From NCBI RefSeq assembly GCF_009363715.1, contig NZ_CP045404.1, positions 1,332,001-1,396,000 of the forward strand: a DNA stretch of 64,000 bases, written 5' to 3'. Origin of the DNA: Roseovarius sp. THAF9 (GTDB taxonomy: Bacteria; Pseudomonadota; Alphaproteobacteria; Rhodobacterales; Rhodobacteraceae). Positions 52,315 to 61,638 of the stretch are shown one piece after another; within the stretch, counting starts at the first letter, position 1; each line of letters begins with the position of its first letter. A program made the translations under genes and the position numbers. The notes beneath the pieces are model-generated. The model was not told the origin of the DNA. It was given only the letters and a program-made list of their open reading frames with translations, and searched no databases.

Positions 52315-54123
52315 ATGGCAACGCCCGACACCGCTGAAGAAAAAAATCTGGAGCGGATGAACGAAAATCTCGAAAAGGTCGAGGCCTTGTCACAAAGGCT
52401 CGTGCAGGCGCTCAGCCACCGAAATCCCCCTGCGCCTGAACTGAACGGTCCGGGACAGGAACTTTATGCACGCGCAGCAGCCTCCTATTGGCAGGCGCTG
52501 ATGGAGAACCCCGGCAAGATCTACGAACAGCAGCTGGAATACTGGGGCAAATCCGTGCGCCACTTCATGGAAGCGCAGCAAGCCCTCATTCAGGGCCACC
52601 CCCCGTCCGAGGCCGGCGAGGACGAGCCCGACCCGCTGGACAGCGACAAGAGGTTCACGAATCCCCTGTGGAAAACCCACCCCTATTTCCGGCTCGTGAA
52701 ACAGCAATACGCGCTCAACAAGCAGGCGGTGGAAAAGGCCGTGGCCGAGGCTGACGACCTCGATCCCAAGGATCGCAAACGGCTGAACTACTTCGCCAGC
52801 CAGATCGTCGACATGATGAGCCCGACGAATTTCCTGGGCACCAATCCCGACGCCCTGGAGCGCGCGATCGAGACCGAGGGCGAAAGCCTGGTGAAGGGGC
52901 TGGAGAACCTGGTATCGGATCTCGAGGCCAATAACGGCGAGATGGTCGTGCGCCTGTGCGACGAAGAAGCCTTCAAGCTGGGCGAGAACGTCGCCGTGAG
53001 CGAAGGCGAGGTGGTCTATCGCAACCGCATGATGGAGTTGATCCAGTACAGCCCCACCACCGCGCAGGTCCACAAGACCCCCGTGGTGATCTTTCCGCCC
53101 TGGATCAACAAGTACTACATCCTCGACCTGAAACAGGAAAACAGCCTGATCAAGTGGATCACCGATCAGGGCTATACCCTGTTCGTCGTGTCCTGGATCA
53201 ACCCCGATGCGTCTTACAGTGACGTGCTGATCGACGACTACATCGAGGAAGGCTTCCTGACGGCGATCCGCGAGGCCAAGGCGATCACCGGCGAAAAGCA
53301 GGTCAACGCCGTGGGCTATTGCATCGCCGGCACCACCCTGCACCTGACGCTGGCGCTGATGGCCAAGCGCGGCGACACTTCGGTCAAGTCCGCCACCTTC
53401 TTTACCGCACTCACCGATTTCGGCGAGCAGGGCGAATTCGTGCCCTTCCTGCAGGACGATTTCGTCGACGGCATCGAGCGGGAAGTCGAGGAACAGGGCG
53501 TGCTGCGCTCTTTCATCATGGGGCGCACCATGTCCTTCCTGCGCTCCAATGACCTGATCTACAAGCCCGCGATCCGCAGCTACATGATGGGCGAAACGCC
53601 CCCCGCTTTCGATCTGCTCTACTGGAACGGGGATGGCGCTAACCTGCCGGGTGCGATGACCAAGCAATACCTGCGCGACCTCTGCCAGGCCAATGCTTTC
53701 GTCAAAAAGGGCATGAAAGTCTGCGGCGAAACCGTGCATATCAGCGACGTCACCGTTCCGATCATGGCCGTCACCTGCGAAAGCGATCACATCGCCGCCT
53801 GGCGCGACTGCTACCGCGGCTTTATGCAGACCGGATCGACCGACCGCAGCTTTATCGTGTCCGAATCCGGCCACATCGCCGGCATCGTCAACCCGCCGTC
53901 GAAGAAGAAGTACGGCTATTACATGAACAAGGACCTTCCGCCCACGCCCCAAGAGTGGCTGGAGGGCGCGACAGAGCGCGAAGGCTCCTGGTGGCCGATG
54001 TGGGAATCCTGGCTGCGCAAGCGCTCGGGCACCAAGATAAAGGCCCGCGAACCGGGCGATTCCGAGCATCCCAGCCTTGGTCCGGCGCCTGGAACTTACG
54101 TGCTTCGCAAGGCAACTGCCTGA
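52315..54123 (+). CDS. phaC: Class I PHA synthase
   Basis: A 602-residue polymerase that links hydroxyacyl-CoA into polyester. The lipase-like box GYCIAG carries the catalytic Cys; catalytic Asp and His are in ESDHIAAW and ESGHIAG. ATG 52315 (MATPDTAEEK) is chosen over an upstream in-frame ATG because the extra 22 residues look non-coding. It is followed by TGC-rich operators and phaP. Confidence 0.96.
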   Translation: MATPDTAEEKNLERMNENLEKVEALSQRLVQALSHRNPPAPELNGPGQELYARAAASYWQALMENPGKIYEQQLEYWGKSVRHFMEAQQALIQGHPPSEAGEDEPDPLDSDKRFTNPLWKTHPYFRLVKQQYALNKQAVEKAVAEADDLDPKDRKRLNYFASQIVDMMSPTNFLGTNPDALERAIETEGESLVKGLENLVSDLEANNGEMVVRLCDEEAFKLGENVAVSEGEVVYRNRMMELIQYSPTTAQVHKTPVVIFPPWINKYYILDLKQENSLIKWITDQGYTLFVVSWINPDASYSDVLIDDYIEEGFLTAIREAKAITGEKQVNAVGYCIAGTTLHLTLALMAKRGDTSVKSATFFTALTDFGEQGEFVPFLQDDFVDGIEREVEEQGVLRSFIMGRTMSFLRSNDLIYKPAIRSYMMGETPPAFDLLYWNGDGANLPGAMTKQYLRDLCQANAFVKKGMKVCGETVHISDVTVPIMAVTCESDHIAAWRDCYRGFMQTGSTDRSFIVSESGHIAGIVNPPSKKKYGYYMNKDLPPTPQEWLEGATEREGSWWPMWESWLRKRSGTKIKAREPGDSEHPSLGPAPGTYVLRKATA

Positions 54124-54153
54124 CGCGAAACGCTTTTTCTGAACGTGTGAAAG

Positions 54154-54196
54154 TTTTGCTGCAGTGCAGCAAAAGGGGTTGCAATGCTGCATTGCA
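54154..54196. promoter_or_regulatory. Two PhaR-type operators before phaP
   Basis: TTTTGCTGCAGTGCAGCAAAA is a palindrome at 54,154-54,174 with one central base, and GCAATGCTGCATTGC is another at 54,181-54,195. Both are TGC-rich like PhaR binding sites. A third TGCTGCAGATGCA lies at 54,208. Confidence 0.7.
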
Positions 54197-54282
54197 GCGT
54201 CTATATATGCTGCAGATGCAAAGAGCGGATCAACCGCTTGCAAACAGACACGACTGAAACCGAACACAAAGGAGCCGTACCA

Positions 54283-54741
54283 ATGGCAAAAGCACAAGCA
54301 CAAGACATCAACGCAATGATGAAAGACGTGATGGGCGCATTCCCCGTCGACACCAAAGCGATGGAAGAAGCGTTCAAGAACCAAGCCGCTCTGAGCGAGA
54401 AAATGTCGGGCGTCGCCCTCGAAGCCGCAACCAAATCGGCCGAGCTGTCGGGCAAATGGACCCAGGAAACCCTGACCAAGCTGCAAGACGTCACCAAGGC
54501 GAAATCCGAGCCGGCAGACTACGCCAAAGCCATGACCGACTTCGCGTCGGCCAACGCTGAATCGGCTGCCGAGCACATGGCCGCCTTCGCCGAGATCGCG
54601 AAAAAAGTCCAAATGGACACGGTCGAGCTGATGATGGCTGCTGGAAAAGACTTCCAAGAAGACGCCACCAAAGCCGTCAAGAAAGCCACCGACGACGCGA
54701 CCGCCGCGGCCAAGAAAGCCTCGACCGCCGCAGCCAAGTAA
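54283..54741 (+). CDS. phaP: Phasin (granule-coating protein)
   Basis: A 152-residue amphipathic helical protein of the phasin family that coats PHA granules. The core (about 40-125) is rich in Ala, Met, Lys and Glu; the tail is a Lys/Ala-rich histone-like region. AAAGGAG precedes ATG 54283. The upstream TGC palindromes suggest repression by PhaR. Confidence 0.92.
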   Translation: MAKAQAQDINAMMKDVMGAFPVDTKAMEEAFKNQAALSEKMSGVALEAATKSAELSGKWTQETLTKLQDVTKAKSEPADYAKAMTDFASANAESAAEHMAAFAEIAKKVQMDTVELMMAAGKDFQEDATKAVKKATDDATAAAKKASTAAAK

Positions 54742-54805
54742 ACGGCGACCGGTCACCGGTTTAACGAGTACGGGCCAACTTCCTCCCTTATGGCCCGGAT
54801 CACCG

Positions 54806-54836
54806 AAGGGCGAGCCTTACCGGCTCGCCCTTTTTT
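54806..54836 (+). terminator. Rho-independent terminator of phaP
   Basis: AAGGGCGAGCC and GGCTCGCCCTT form a perfect 11-base stem followed by T-rich sequence. Confidence 0.9.
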
Positions 54837-54841
54837 GCTGT

Positions 54842-55222
54842 GGGCGCAGATCAACCGCCGGAGATGGCGTGTACCAGCATTGCCGAAAAAGATGCCGGTT
54901 GGGCCCGCAGCCCCGCGATGGACGGAATGCGTTCCGGCGACCGACGGATGGACTGCGCAGTTCATCCCCTAACTCCCGCCAAATCTCAAATCGACGCGCC
55001 GACGTCACACGATCGCTGCCCCGATGTCAGTCTGGCGATCGCGCGGCGCTGCAGCTTGCTGCACCTTGACCCCGTTCGGCGCGCGTCGCCTTCAAGGTCT
55101 GCAATGCGGGACAAAGCGGACTTCGGAAGGCAGATGTTGAAAGGCCGCTTAGGATTTTCGCGCTAGGATCGCTCTGCAGTTGGACATAACTTCAAATGAT
55201 CTTGCGAGAAGGTTCTGAACTT
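54842..55222. other. Intergenic region without recognised genes
   Basis: No convincing gene, RNA or repeat was seen between the phaP terminator and the LysE gene. Several short frames exist but none has coding character. Confidence 0.5.
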
Positions 55223-55855
55223 ATGCCATCATTTGAAATCTTGATCGCTTTTGTGATCGCTACAAGCATCTTTGCCTATATGCCTGGCCCTTCTACGCTT
55301 TATGCCGCAGCGCAAACCATAGCGCGCGGACGTCGCGCAGGTTGGTTCGCTGCGCTAGGCATACATATCGGCGGATACGTCCATGTCATCGCGGCGGCAG
55401 TGGGGCTGGCGATCTTATTCGAAGCAATTCCTATCTTGTACCTTGCTCTCAAATTTGCCGGTGCAGCCTATCTGATTTGGCTTGGCATTTCGATGTTCTT
55501 GACCAAAGCGGAACCGGCTATCCAGCCACAAGTCGCCGGTCAAAAAAGTGCGAGACGTGCTTTCTGGGAGAGCGTTTCGGTTGAAGTCTTGAACCCAAAG
55601 ACCGCCATCTTCTATGTGGCCTTTCTTCCTCAATTCTCAGATCCGAGCGCTGTATTTCCGATTTGGGTGCAACTGCTCATCTTGGGGACGATCGTGAACA
55701 TTATGTTTTCCAGCGCGGACGCCATCTGCGTTATTCTCGCGGACACTATTACCACGCTTTTCAAGGCCTCGTCGTCGGCCAATCGCATTGCAAACAAAAT
55801 TGGAGGAAGCGTTCTGGTCGCGCTCGGTGTCAATCTCGCATTTGATCGGCGGTAA
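55223..55855 (+). CDS. LysE/RhtB-family exporter
   Basis: A 210-residue inner-membrane protein with about five or six helices, exporting amino acids or similar solutes. Family landmarks are MPGPSTLYAAAQTIARGRRAG (shortened: MPGPSTLYAA near residue 20), WLGISMFL and VEVLNPKTAIFYVAFLPQF. ATG 55223 is chosen over an upstream in-frame ATG; GAAGG lies before it. Lower GC than its neighbours suggests recent arrival. Confidence 0.85.
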   Translation: MPSFEILIAFVIATSIFAYMPGPSTLYAAAQTIARGRRAGWFAALGIHIGGYVHVIAAAVGLAILFEAIPILYLALKFAGAAYLIWLGISMFLTKAEPAIQPQVAGQKSARRAFWESVSVEVLNPKTAIFYVAFLPQFSDPSAVFPIWVQLLILGTIVNIMFSSADAICVILADTITTLFKASSSANRIANKIGGSVLVALGVNLAFDRR

Positions 55856-55869
55856 ACCGGACGTTCGTG

Positions 55870-55960
55870 CCAAGCGCAGCATTGAGTAGTTTGGGCTCGC
55901 TCCGGACCTTCGCTGCCATCCGTGCAATCGGCAGCTATTGGCCGACCGCAACCATGCACT
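55870..55960. repeat. Dispersed repeat, degenerate copy
   Basis: GGGCTCGCTCCGGACCTTCGC with the following TGCCATCCGTGCAATCGGCAG matches the core of the island copies, the only copy noticed in the backbone part of the window. Confidence 0.45.
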
Positions 55961-56057
55961 TGTGACCACACAACCACACTCCGGGGACCAAGTGATTGCC
56001 ATCAGGTGGCAGTCCCATAAGGTGGCGAGGAACCTCAACGATTCATCGGACTGACAC

Positions 56058-56837
56058 ATGCCCTTTGCCGCGGTAAGATCCTTCTTTCTTCTCACATGCA
56101 GCTTTCTTGTCGCTGCCTGCGCGGGGCCGATGTCCTCGGACATGCCCGGCGGGTCAACCTATCCCGAGTACAGCCAGATGCAGGAAGGGCACATCACCAT
56201 CGACGCCATCGACCCGCAATACCTGCGCGAGCCGAACCGTCGCACCTCCGTGACATATACCGGCGACGAGGCCCCCGGCACCATCGTCGTCGATCCCTAC
56301 GCCAAGTTTCTCTACTACGTCCAGGACGGCCAAAACGCCATCCGCTACCCCGTCGCCGTTGGCCGCGAAGGGCGCGGGTTCAGCGGGCGGGCCACGATCG
56401 GGCGCAAGGCCGAATGGCCGGGCTGGACGCCGACGGCCAACATGATCCGGTCCGACCCCGAGGCCTACGCGCCTTTCGCCAAGGGCATTCCGGGCGGCAA
56501 GGCCAGCCCGCTGGGCGCCCGCGCGCTCTACCTCTACCGCGGCGGCCGCGACACGTATTACCGCATCCACGGAACCAACGACCCGGCCACGATCGGCAAC
56601 CAGGGCAGCGCCGGATGCATCCGTCTCTTCAACCAGGACATCATCGACCTCCACGATCGTGTGTCGGTCGGCGCTCCGGTCGTGGTCCGCAGCTACGAGG
56701 AGTCCGTCGCAGCGGAAGGCGTCGAGACGGCCAACCGGGGCGGCGAAATGGTCCCGAAACCTGTCGATCCCGAAAGCGTCTATGCCTATGTCGAAGAAGA
56801 ACAGCAGCGCAAGGCCGAGTACGAAGCCAGCGAATAA
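56058..56837 (+). CDS. L,D-transpeptidase (YkuD family), lipoprotein
   Basis: A 259-residue exported protein with a lipobox (LVAAC, about residue 21). The YkuD catalytic motif is HGTNDPATIGNQGSAGCIRL (about 175-195), with His and Cys in place. It crosslinks peptidoglycan or anchors proteins to it in the periplasm. The C-terminal tail is acidic and glutamine-rich. Confidence 0.92.
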   Translation: MPFAAVRSFFLLTCSFLVAACAGPMSSDMPGGSTYPEYSQMQEGHITIDAIDPQYLREPNRRTSVTYTGDEAPGTIVVDPYAKFLYYVQDGQNAIRYPVAVGREGRGFSGRATIGRKAEWPGWTPTANMIRSDPEAYAPFAKGIPGGKASPLGARALYLYRGGRDTYYRIHGTNDPATIGNQGSAGCIRLFNQDIIDLHDRVSVGAPVVVRSYEESVAAEGVETANRGGEMVPKPVDPESVYAYVEEEQQRKAEYEASE

Positions 56838-57037
56838 GAGCCGGGGCGTCCGCGCGAGTCCTGCATCCCGCATGGATGAGCGATTGACGGGCGCCCCGCC
56901 ACATTTCGAGGACTGATCACGCCCCCGTAAACCTCCGTTGCATTTCGTTTAAGGGCCGCGTCCTCGTCCCATCGCGCTCCGGTCACGCGCTGCACTTCCA
57001 CACGCCCTTTCTTTTTCTTCTGCACTGGCATAGTCTT

Positions 57038-57049
57038 TGCTGCAGCGCA
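57038..57049. promoter_or_regulatory. Candidate PhaR autoregulatory site
   Basis: TGCTGCAGCGCA lies just before phaR and has the same TGC-rich character as the phaP sites. Confidence 0.5.
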
Positions 57050-57070
57050 CGCATTCCGGGGAGGACACAC

Positions 57071-57649
57071 GTGGCCGAAGACGAAAAACCGCTTCTGATC
57101 AAACGGTACGCCAGCCGCCGGCTGTATAATACCGAAACGTCGGATTACGTGACGCTCGAAGACATTTCCGAGTTCATCCGCGACGGCCGCGAGGTGCAGA
57201 TCATCGACCTGAAATCGGGCGACGACCTCACCCGGCAATACCTGCTTCAGATCATCGCCGAACACGAAAGCCGGGGCGAGAACGTGCTGCCGATCAACGT
57301 GCTCACCGATCTCGTGCGCAGCTATACGACCCACGCCACCTCGATGGTCCCCGATTTCCTGTCTGCCAGTTTCGAGATGCTCCAGCAGGGCCAGTCCCAG
57401 ATGATGGAGAACATGGCCAAGGCGAACCCGCTCGCCGGCTCCTTCAACCAGATGCCCGGGATGGACAGCATTCGCGCCCAGCAGGAGGCGTTCCTCAAGG
57501 CCATGACTGGCGGCGGCATGCCCGGTATGACTGGCAAAGCCGCCGATGATGGCGAGCCGGCCAAGCGCGGCGAGGATGACGAGGGCCTCGACGACATCAA
57601 GAAGCAGCTGGCCGATCTGCAGGACAAGCTGTCCAAGCTCAGCAAGTAA
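57071..57649 (+). CDS. phaR: PHA synthesis repressor PhaR
   Basis: A 192-residue regulator. The N-terminal PHB_acc_N domain (KRYASRRLYNTETSDYVTLED) binds DNA; the middle PHB accumulation domain follows (about 70-110); a Met/Gly-rich and coiled-coil tail closes it. It senses PHA granules and represses phaP and itself. The start is GTG 57071 after GGGGAGGA. LysR follows nine bases after. Confidence 0.93.
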   Translation: MAEDEKPLLIKRYASRRLYNTETSDYVTLEDISEFIRDGREVQIIDLKSGDDLTRQYLLQIIAEHESRGENVLPINVLTDLVRSYTTHATSMVPDFLSASFEMLQQGQSQMMENMAKANPLAGSFNQMPGMDSIRAQQEAFLKAMTGGGMPGMTGKAADDGEPAKRGEDDEGLDDIKKQLADLQDKLSKLSK

Positions 57650-57658
57650 GGCCCGGCC

Positions 57659-58624
57659 ATGGTCGACAGCCCCGGCCGCATCACCCTGTGGGGGATCGAG
57701 GTGTTCATGGCCGCGGCCGACGAACGCTCGATCTCGGCGGCCGCCAAGCGGCTAGACGCAAGCCCCTCGGCGGTCAGCCAGCAATTGACCAATCTCGAAG
57801 GCGCGGTCGGCGCCACGCTCCTGCAACGTAACGCAAGGCCGATCCGCCTGACGCCAGCGGGCGAGATCCTCAAACGCCGCGCCCAGGTCATCCTGAACGA
57901 GGCCGCACAGGCCCGCGCCGAACTGGCCATGTCCGACATGTCGATGCTGACGCGCTTCCGTCTCGGCATGATCGAGGATTTCGAGGCGGACGTCACGCCG
58001 CAGTTGCTGACCCATGTGGCGGCCGAGCTCAAGACCAGCCAGTTCCTGCTGGAAACCGGCGCCAGCCACTCCCTCTACGACCTTCTGGAAAGCCGCACTC
58101 TCGACATGATCGTCGCCGCCGAACTCAACGCCGGTGACGACTGGGCCGAGGTTCACCCGCTCTTGCGCGAGGGCTTCGTCGTGGCCGCCCCCAAGGCTCG
58201 GATCAAGACCGACGGTGATGTGCTGCGCCAGCTAAAGCGCCTGCCGCTCATCCAGTACACCCAGCGGCATTACATGGGCCGGCTTCTCTCGGCGCATCTC
58301 GCGCGGCAGAAACTCAGCCTGCCACACCGGTTCGAGCTCGACAGTTACCACGCCATTCTGGCGCTGGTGGGGCAGGGGACCGGCTGGACCATCCTGCCGC
58401 CCCTGGCGCTGATGCGCGCCCGCCGCTTTGCCGATCAGATCGACGTGATGCCGCTCCCGTTCGAGCCGCTTTTCCGCACGATCAGCCTGACCGCGCGCAA
58501 GGATATCCTTCAGGAGCTGCCGGCGCAGTTGGCCGAAACCCTGCGCCCGATCCTGCGCGACACGATCGTCGGCCCGGCCCTGGCCGAGTATCCCTTCTTG
58601 AAAGACCGGCTGGAGCTGCTTTAG
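57659..58624 (+). CDS. LysR-family regulator
   Basis: A 321-residue protein with an N-terminal winged HTH (ISAAAKRLDASPSAVSQQLTN) and a C-terminal substrate-binding domain. The target is unknown. It is co-directional with phaR, and its stop overlaps the DegT aminotransferase stop by four bases. Confidence 0.88.
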   Translation: MVDSPGRITLWGIEVFMAAADERSISAAAKRLDASPSAVSQQLTNLEGAVGATLLQRNARPIRLTPAGEILKRRAQVILNEAAQARAELAMSDMSMLTRFRLGMIEDFEADVTPQLLTHVAAELKTSQFLLETGASHSLYDLLESRTLDMIVAAELNAGDDWAEVHPLLREGFVVAAPKARIKTDGDVLRQLKRLPLIQYTQRHYMGRLLSAHLARQKLSLPHRFELDSYHAILALVGQGTGWTILPPLALMRARRFADQIDVMPLPFEPLFRTISLTARKDILQELPAQLAETLRPILRDTIVGPALAEYPFLKDRLELL

Positions 58625-59841
58625 GTCCCGTATACGCGTTCGGGTTCCATCGGCGCCGCCGCCGCCTCCGCCGCGGCGATCAGCGCGTCGGCCACGAAAT
58701 CGAGGTCGTCCCGGCTCAGCCGGGCGGGCAGCCGCACGTCACAGGCCCGCATCAGCATCGCCCGCGTCTGCGGCAGGTCCGGCGTCGGTCCCGGCAGGAA
58801 CTGCCAGTTCCAGAAGGCCCGCGCATTATCCGCCGACATGCCGAAGACCTGCACCTTTACACCACGCTCCGCGGCCGCGTCGGCAAAGGCCCGCACCTCC
58901 GCATCGCTCATGTCCACAAGGTTGAACTGGATCGAATCCGGCGCCCGCTCTTCGGGTGCCAGCTTGTCGGGCACCTGCATCCACGGCGAGCTGTTCAGCC
59001 GCCCGGCCACGTAATCATGGTTGTCGCGCCCGTCGCGCACCCGCCGCCCAACTTCCGGCAGCTGCGGCCGGATGATCGCGGCGCTCAGGTTGCCCATGCG
59101 CAGGTTATACAGCGGCAGACGGTTCTGCCAATCGGCAAAGGCGGCTGCCAGCATCGGGTCGTCCTCCGCCATATGCTTGGCCCAGTTATGCTCATACGCG
59201 CCCGACATGATCACCGCCCGCGCCACCAGGTCGGCATCATCGGTGACAAGAATGCCGCCTTCGCCCGCGTTGACCAATTTGTAGGACTGGAAACTGAAAC
59301 ACCCCACGCGCCCGATCGTGCCGATCTTGCGCCCGCCCCAGACGGTCCCGAGGCTGTGCGCCGCGTCCTCGATCACCGGGATGCCCCGCACGTCGCACAG
59401 CCCCATGACCCGGTCCATGTCCGATGTATGCCCGCGCATGTGGCTGACGATCACAGCGTCGATGCCGCTCTCCAGCTTCGCTTCGAAATCGGCCATGTCG
59501 ATCCGGTAGTTCTCGCCCACCTCGCACAGCACCGGTACGCAATCGGCATGCACGACCGACGATGGGACAGCGGCAAAAGTGAACCCGGGGATGAGCACCC
59601 GCGCGTCCCGCGGCAGCCCCAGCGCCTTCAACGACAGGAACAACGCCGCCGAGCAGGACGACACCGCCAGCGCATAGCGCGTGCCCATCGCTGCGGCGAA
59701 TTCCCGCTCCAACAGGCTCACCGGCGCATCCTCGGGCGCGGTGTAGCGGAACAGGTCGCCCGATTGCAGCATCCGGTCGATCTCGGACCGGGCCGCCTCG
59801 GGGATGGGTTCGGCGTCGTAGACATTGAGGGCAAGGGTCAT
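58621..59841 (-). CDS. DegT/DnrJ/EryC1-type aminotransferase
   Basis: A 406-residue PLP enzyme of the sugar aminotransferase family. The PLP Lys is in SFQSYKLVNAGEGG; other motifs are VSSCSAALFLSLKA and IEDAAHSLGT. These make amino sugars for cell-surface glycans, though the substrate here is unknown. ATG 59841 is chosen as the first one giving a normal-looking start; upstream codons look non-coding. Confidence 0.85.
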   Translation of the reverse strand: MTLALNVYDAEPIPEAARSEIDRMLQSGDLFRYTAPEDAPVSLLEREFAAAMGTRYALAVSSCSAALFLSLKALGLPRDARVLIPGFTFAAVPSSVVHADCVPVLCEVGENYRIDMADFEAKLESGIDAVIVSHMRGHTSDMDRVMGLCDVRGIPVIEDAAHSLGTVWGGRKIGTIGRVGCFSFQSYKLVNAGEGGILVTDDADLVARAVIMSGAYEHNWAKHMAEDDPMLAAAFADWQNRLPLYNLRMGNLSAAIIRPQLPEVGRRVRDGRDNHDYVAGRLNSSPWMQVPDKLAPEERAPDSIQFNLVDMSDAEVRAFADAAAERGVKVQVFGMSADNARAFWNWQFLPGPTPDLPQTRAMLMRACDVRLPARLSRDDLDFVADALIAAAEAAAAPMEPERVYGT

Positions 59842-60049
59842 TTTCAGCTTCCCTGTATATCGTTTTTTGATTTTCCGAAAGTAGTACACCAAAATCGCGG
59901 TCGGCCAAAGCGAAGTTTTCGTGACGTGCAGGCCCGAGTCTTCTTTGCCACAGGCGAGATCGCAGACGCATTCGGCGTCTCCGGCTCCGAACGCCAAATT
60001 GATGCCAATAAGCGCCCGTAATTCTCCGGGCCTGAAACAAAGTTTCTGA

Positions 60050-60300
60050 CGATCTCGCTCTTGCTCGCGTATCAGAAAATTCTCATGCCCGACGAACTTG
60101 CAGGAGCTGCCGCTTTCTATCGCACCGAGGACGGCCGCCTTCTGCTGTAGGAGGGTCTGACCCAGGATATGCTCGAAGCCAGCATCGCCTTTCTCAACGA
60201 AGGGCCCGGCGCTCCGTTGTTTGGTCATTGGCCGGAAACTCATACCTCTTCAGCAGCACGCCCGTGGATACGCACTGACGAGACTGACCGGGTCCCTATC
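60050..60300 (+). other. Possible decayed gene fragment
   Basis: A frame reads YQKILMPDELAGAAAFYRTE, then GRLLL, TAG at 60,148-60,150, and continues EGLTQDMLEASIAFLNEGP. The pattern (PDEL...FYRT..G..LL) recalls the C-terminus of DUF2059-like proteins, with a nonsense mutation. The rest of 59,842-60,333 has nothing I recognise. Confidence 0.3.
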
Positions 60301-60333
60301 GCTCGATCGCATCGCCGATTGGCCGATTGCGCG

Positions 60334-61638
60334 TCAGACCCCCAGCCGGTCGCGCGTTGCGTACCACGTCATCGCCAGCACCAGCAGGGGCGAGCGGAAC
60401 GCGGCACCCCCTGGGAAGGTCTGCGCCGGCACCCGCGCCAGAGTGTCGAAGCCCTCGGCCTCCCCGCGCACCGCGTCGGCCATCATCTTGCCCGAGAACG
60501 TGGCCATGCCCACGCCGTGCCCGGAATAGCCCGAGGCCGACAGGATATTCGGCGCCACCCGTGCCAAATACGGCATTCGCTTCATCGTGATCGCCAGCGT
60601 CCCGCCCCAGGCATAGTCGATCTTCACATCGCGCAGATGCGGGAAAATCTGGGTCATCGGTTTGCGCACCAGCGCCGCGATGTCGTTCGGGAAGCGATAG
60701 CCGTAGGTCTCGCCACCGCCGAATAGCAGCCGCTTGTCATGGCTCAGGCGAAAGTAGTTCACCACGAACTTAGAATCCGCCACGGCCACGTCTTGTGTCA
60801 GCACCTTGTCCGCGTCGTCCCCCAAGGGCTCCGTCGCCACCACGAAATTGTTGATCGGCATCACCTTGGCGGCAACCTTGCGATTGAGCCCACCCAGATA
60901 CCCGTTGCACCCCAGTATCACGTGCGCCGCCGTCACCCGCCCCGCATCCGTGGCCACCACTGCGGGCGCGCCTTCGTCGATCCGGTGCACCTCGGCCCGC
61001 TCGAAAATCCGCACGCCCGCGTCCCGCGCCGCGCGTGCCAGGCCAAGGGCAAAGGCCAACGGGTGCAGATGTGCCGCCGACATGTCCAGCGACCCGCCCA
61101 CGTATTTCGGCGACGGGCACAGCGCCTGCGCGGCGTCCCGGTCCAGCGTCTCCAACTGGTCATAGCCATACCGGCGCAACAGGAACTCGGCATAGTCATG
61201 CTCTTCGCGCACCTCCGCCTTGGAAAAGCACATATGCGCGATCCCCGGCTTCAGGTGACAATCGATCCCATGCTTCGCCACCAGCGCCTTCACCAGGTCC
61301 TTGGCGCCCTCCGCCAACTCCCACAGCTTGGCCGCATCGTCGCGCCCCACCATCTTTTCCAGCGTCTGCTGATCCTGCCGCTGCCCGGTCCCCAGCTGCC
61401 CGCCATTGCGCCCCGACGCGCCAAAGCCGACGCGATGCGCCTCCAGCAGCACGACGTCCAGCCCCGCCTCGGCCAGATGCAGCGCCGCCGACAGCCCGGT
61501 GAACCCACCACCCACCACGCAGACATACGCCTTGACTTCGCCCCTCAGCGGCGCGAACGGCTCCAAGGCCTGCGTGGTCGCGGCATACCAGCTGTCGGGG
61601 TATGTGCCCGGCTTGTCGTTGGAATAAAGCAGGTTCAT
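60334..61638 (-). CDS. FAD-dependent oxidoreductase (PuuB-like)
   Basis: A 434-residue flavoenzyme of the DAO family. The FAD-binding GxGxxG motif is VVGGGFTGLSAALHLAEAG (about 41), and GASGRNGGQ follows, as in gamma-glutamylputrescine oxidase. Downstream residues YSGHGVGMATFSGK are the usual C-terminal flavin site. In the Puu pathway it oxidises gamma-glutamylputrescine. The start overlaps the hypothetical protein stop (ATGA). Confidence 0.88.
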   Translation of the reverse strand: MNLLYSNDKPGTYPDSWYAATTQALEPFAPLRGEVKAYVCVVGGGFTGLSAALHLAEAGLDVVLLEAHRVGFGASGRNGGQLGTGQRQDQQTLEKMVGRDDAAKLWELAEGAKDLVKALVAKHGIDCHLKPGIAHMCFSKAEVREEHDYAEFLLRRYGYDQLETLDRDAAQALCPSPKYVGGSLDMSAAHLHPLAFALGLARAARDAGVRIFERAEVHRIDEGAPAVVATDAGRVTAAHVILGCNGYLGGLNRKVAAKVMPINNFVVATEPLGDDADKVLTQDVAVADSKFVVNYFRLSHDKRLLFGGGETYGYRFPNDIAALVRKPMTQIFPHLRDVKIDYAWGGTLAITMKRMPYLARVAPNILSASGYSGHGVGMATFSGKMMADAVRGEAEGFDTLARVPAQTFPGGAAFRSPLLVLAMTWYATRDRLGV

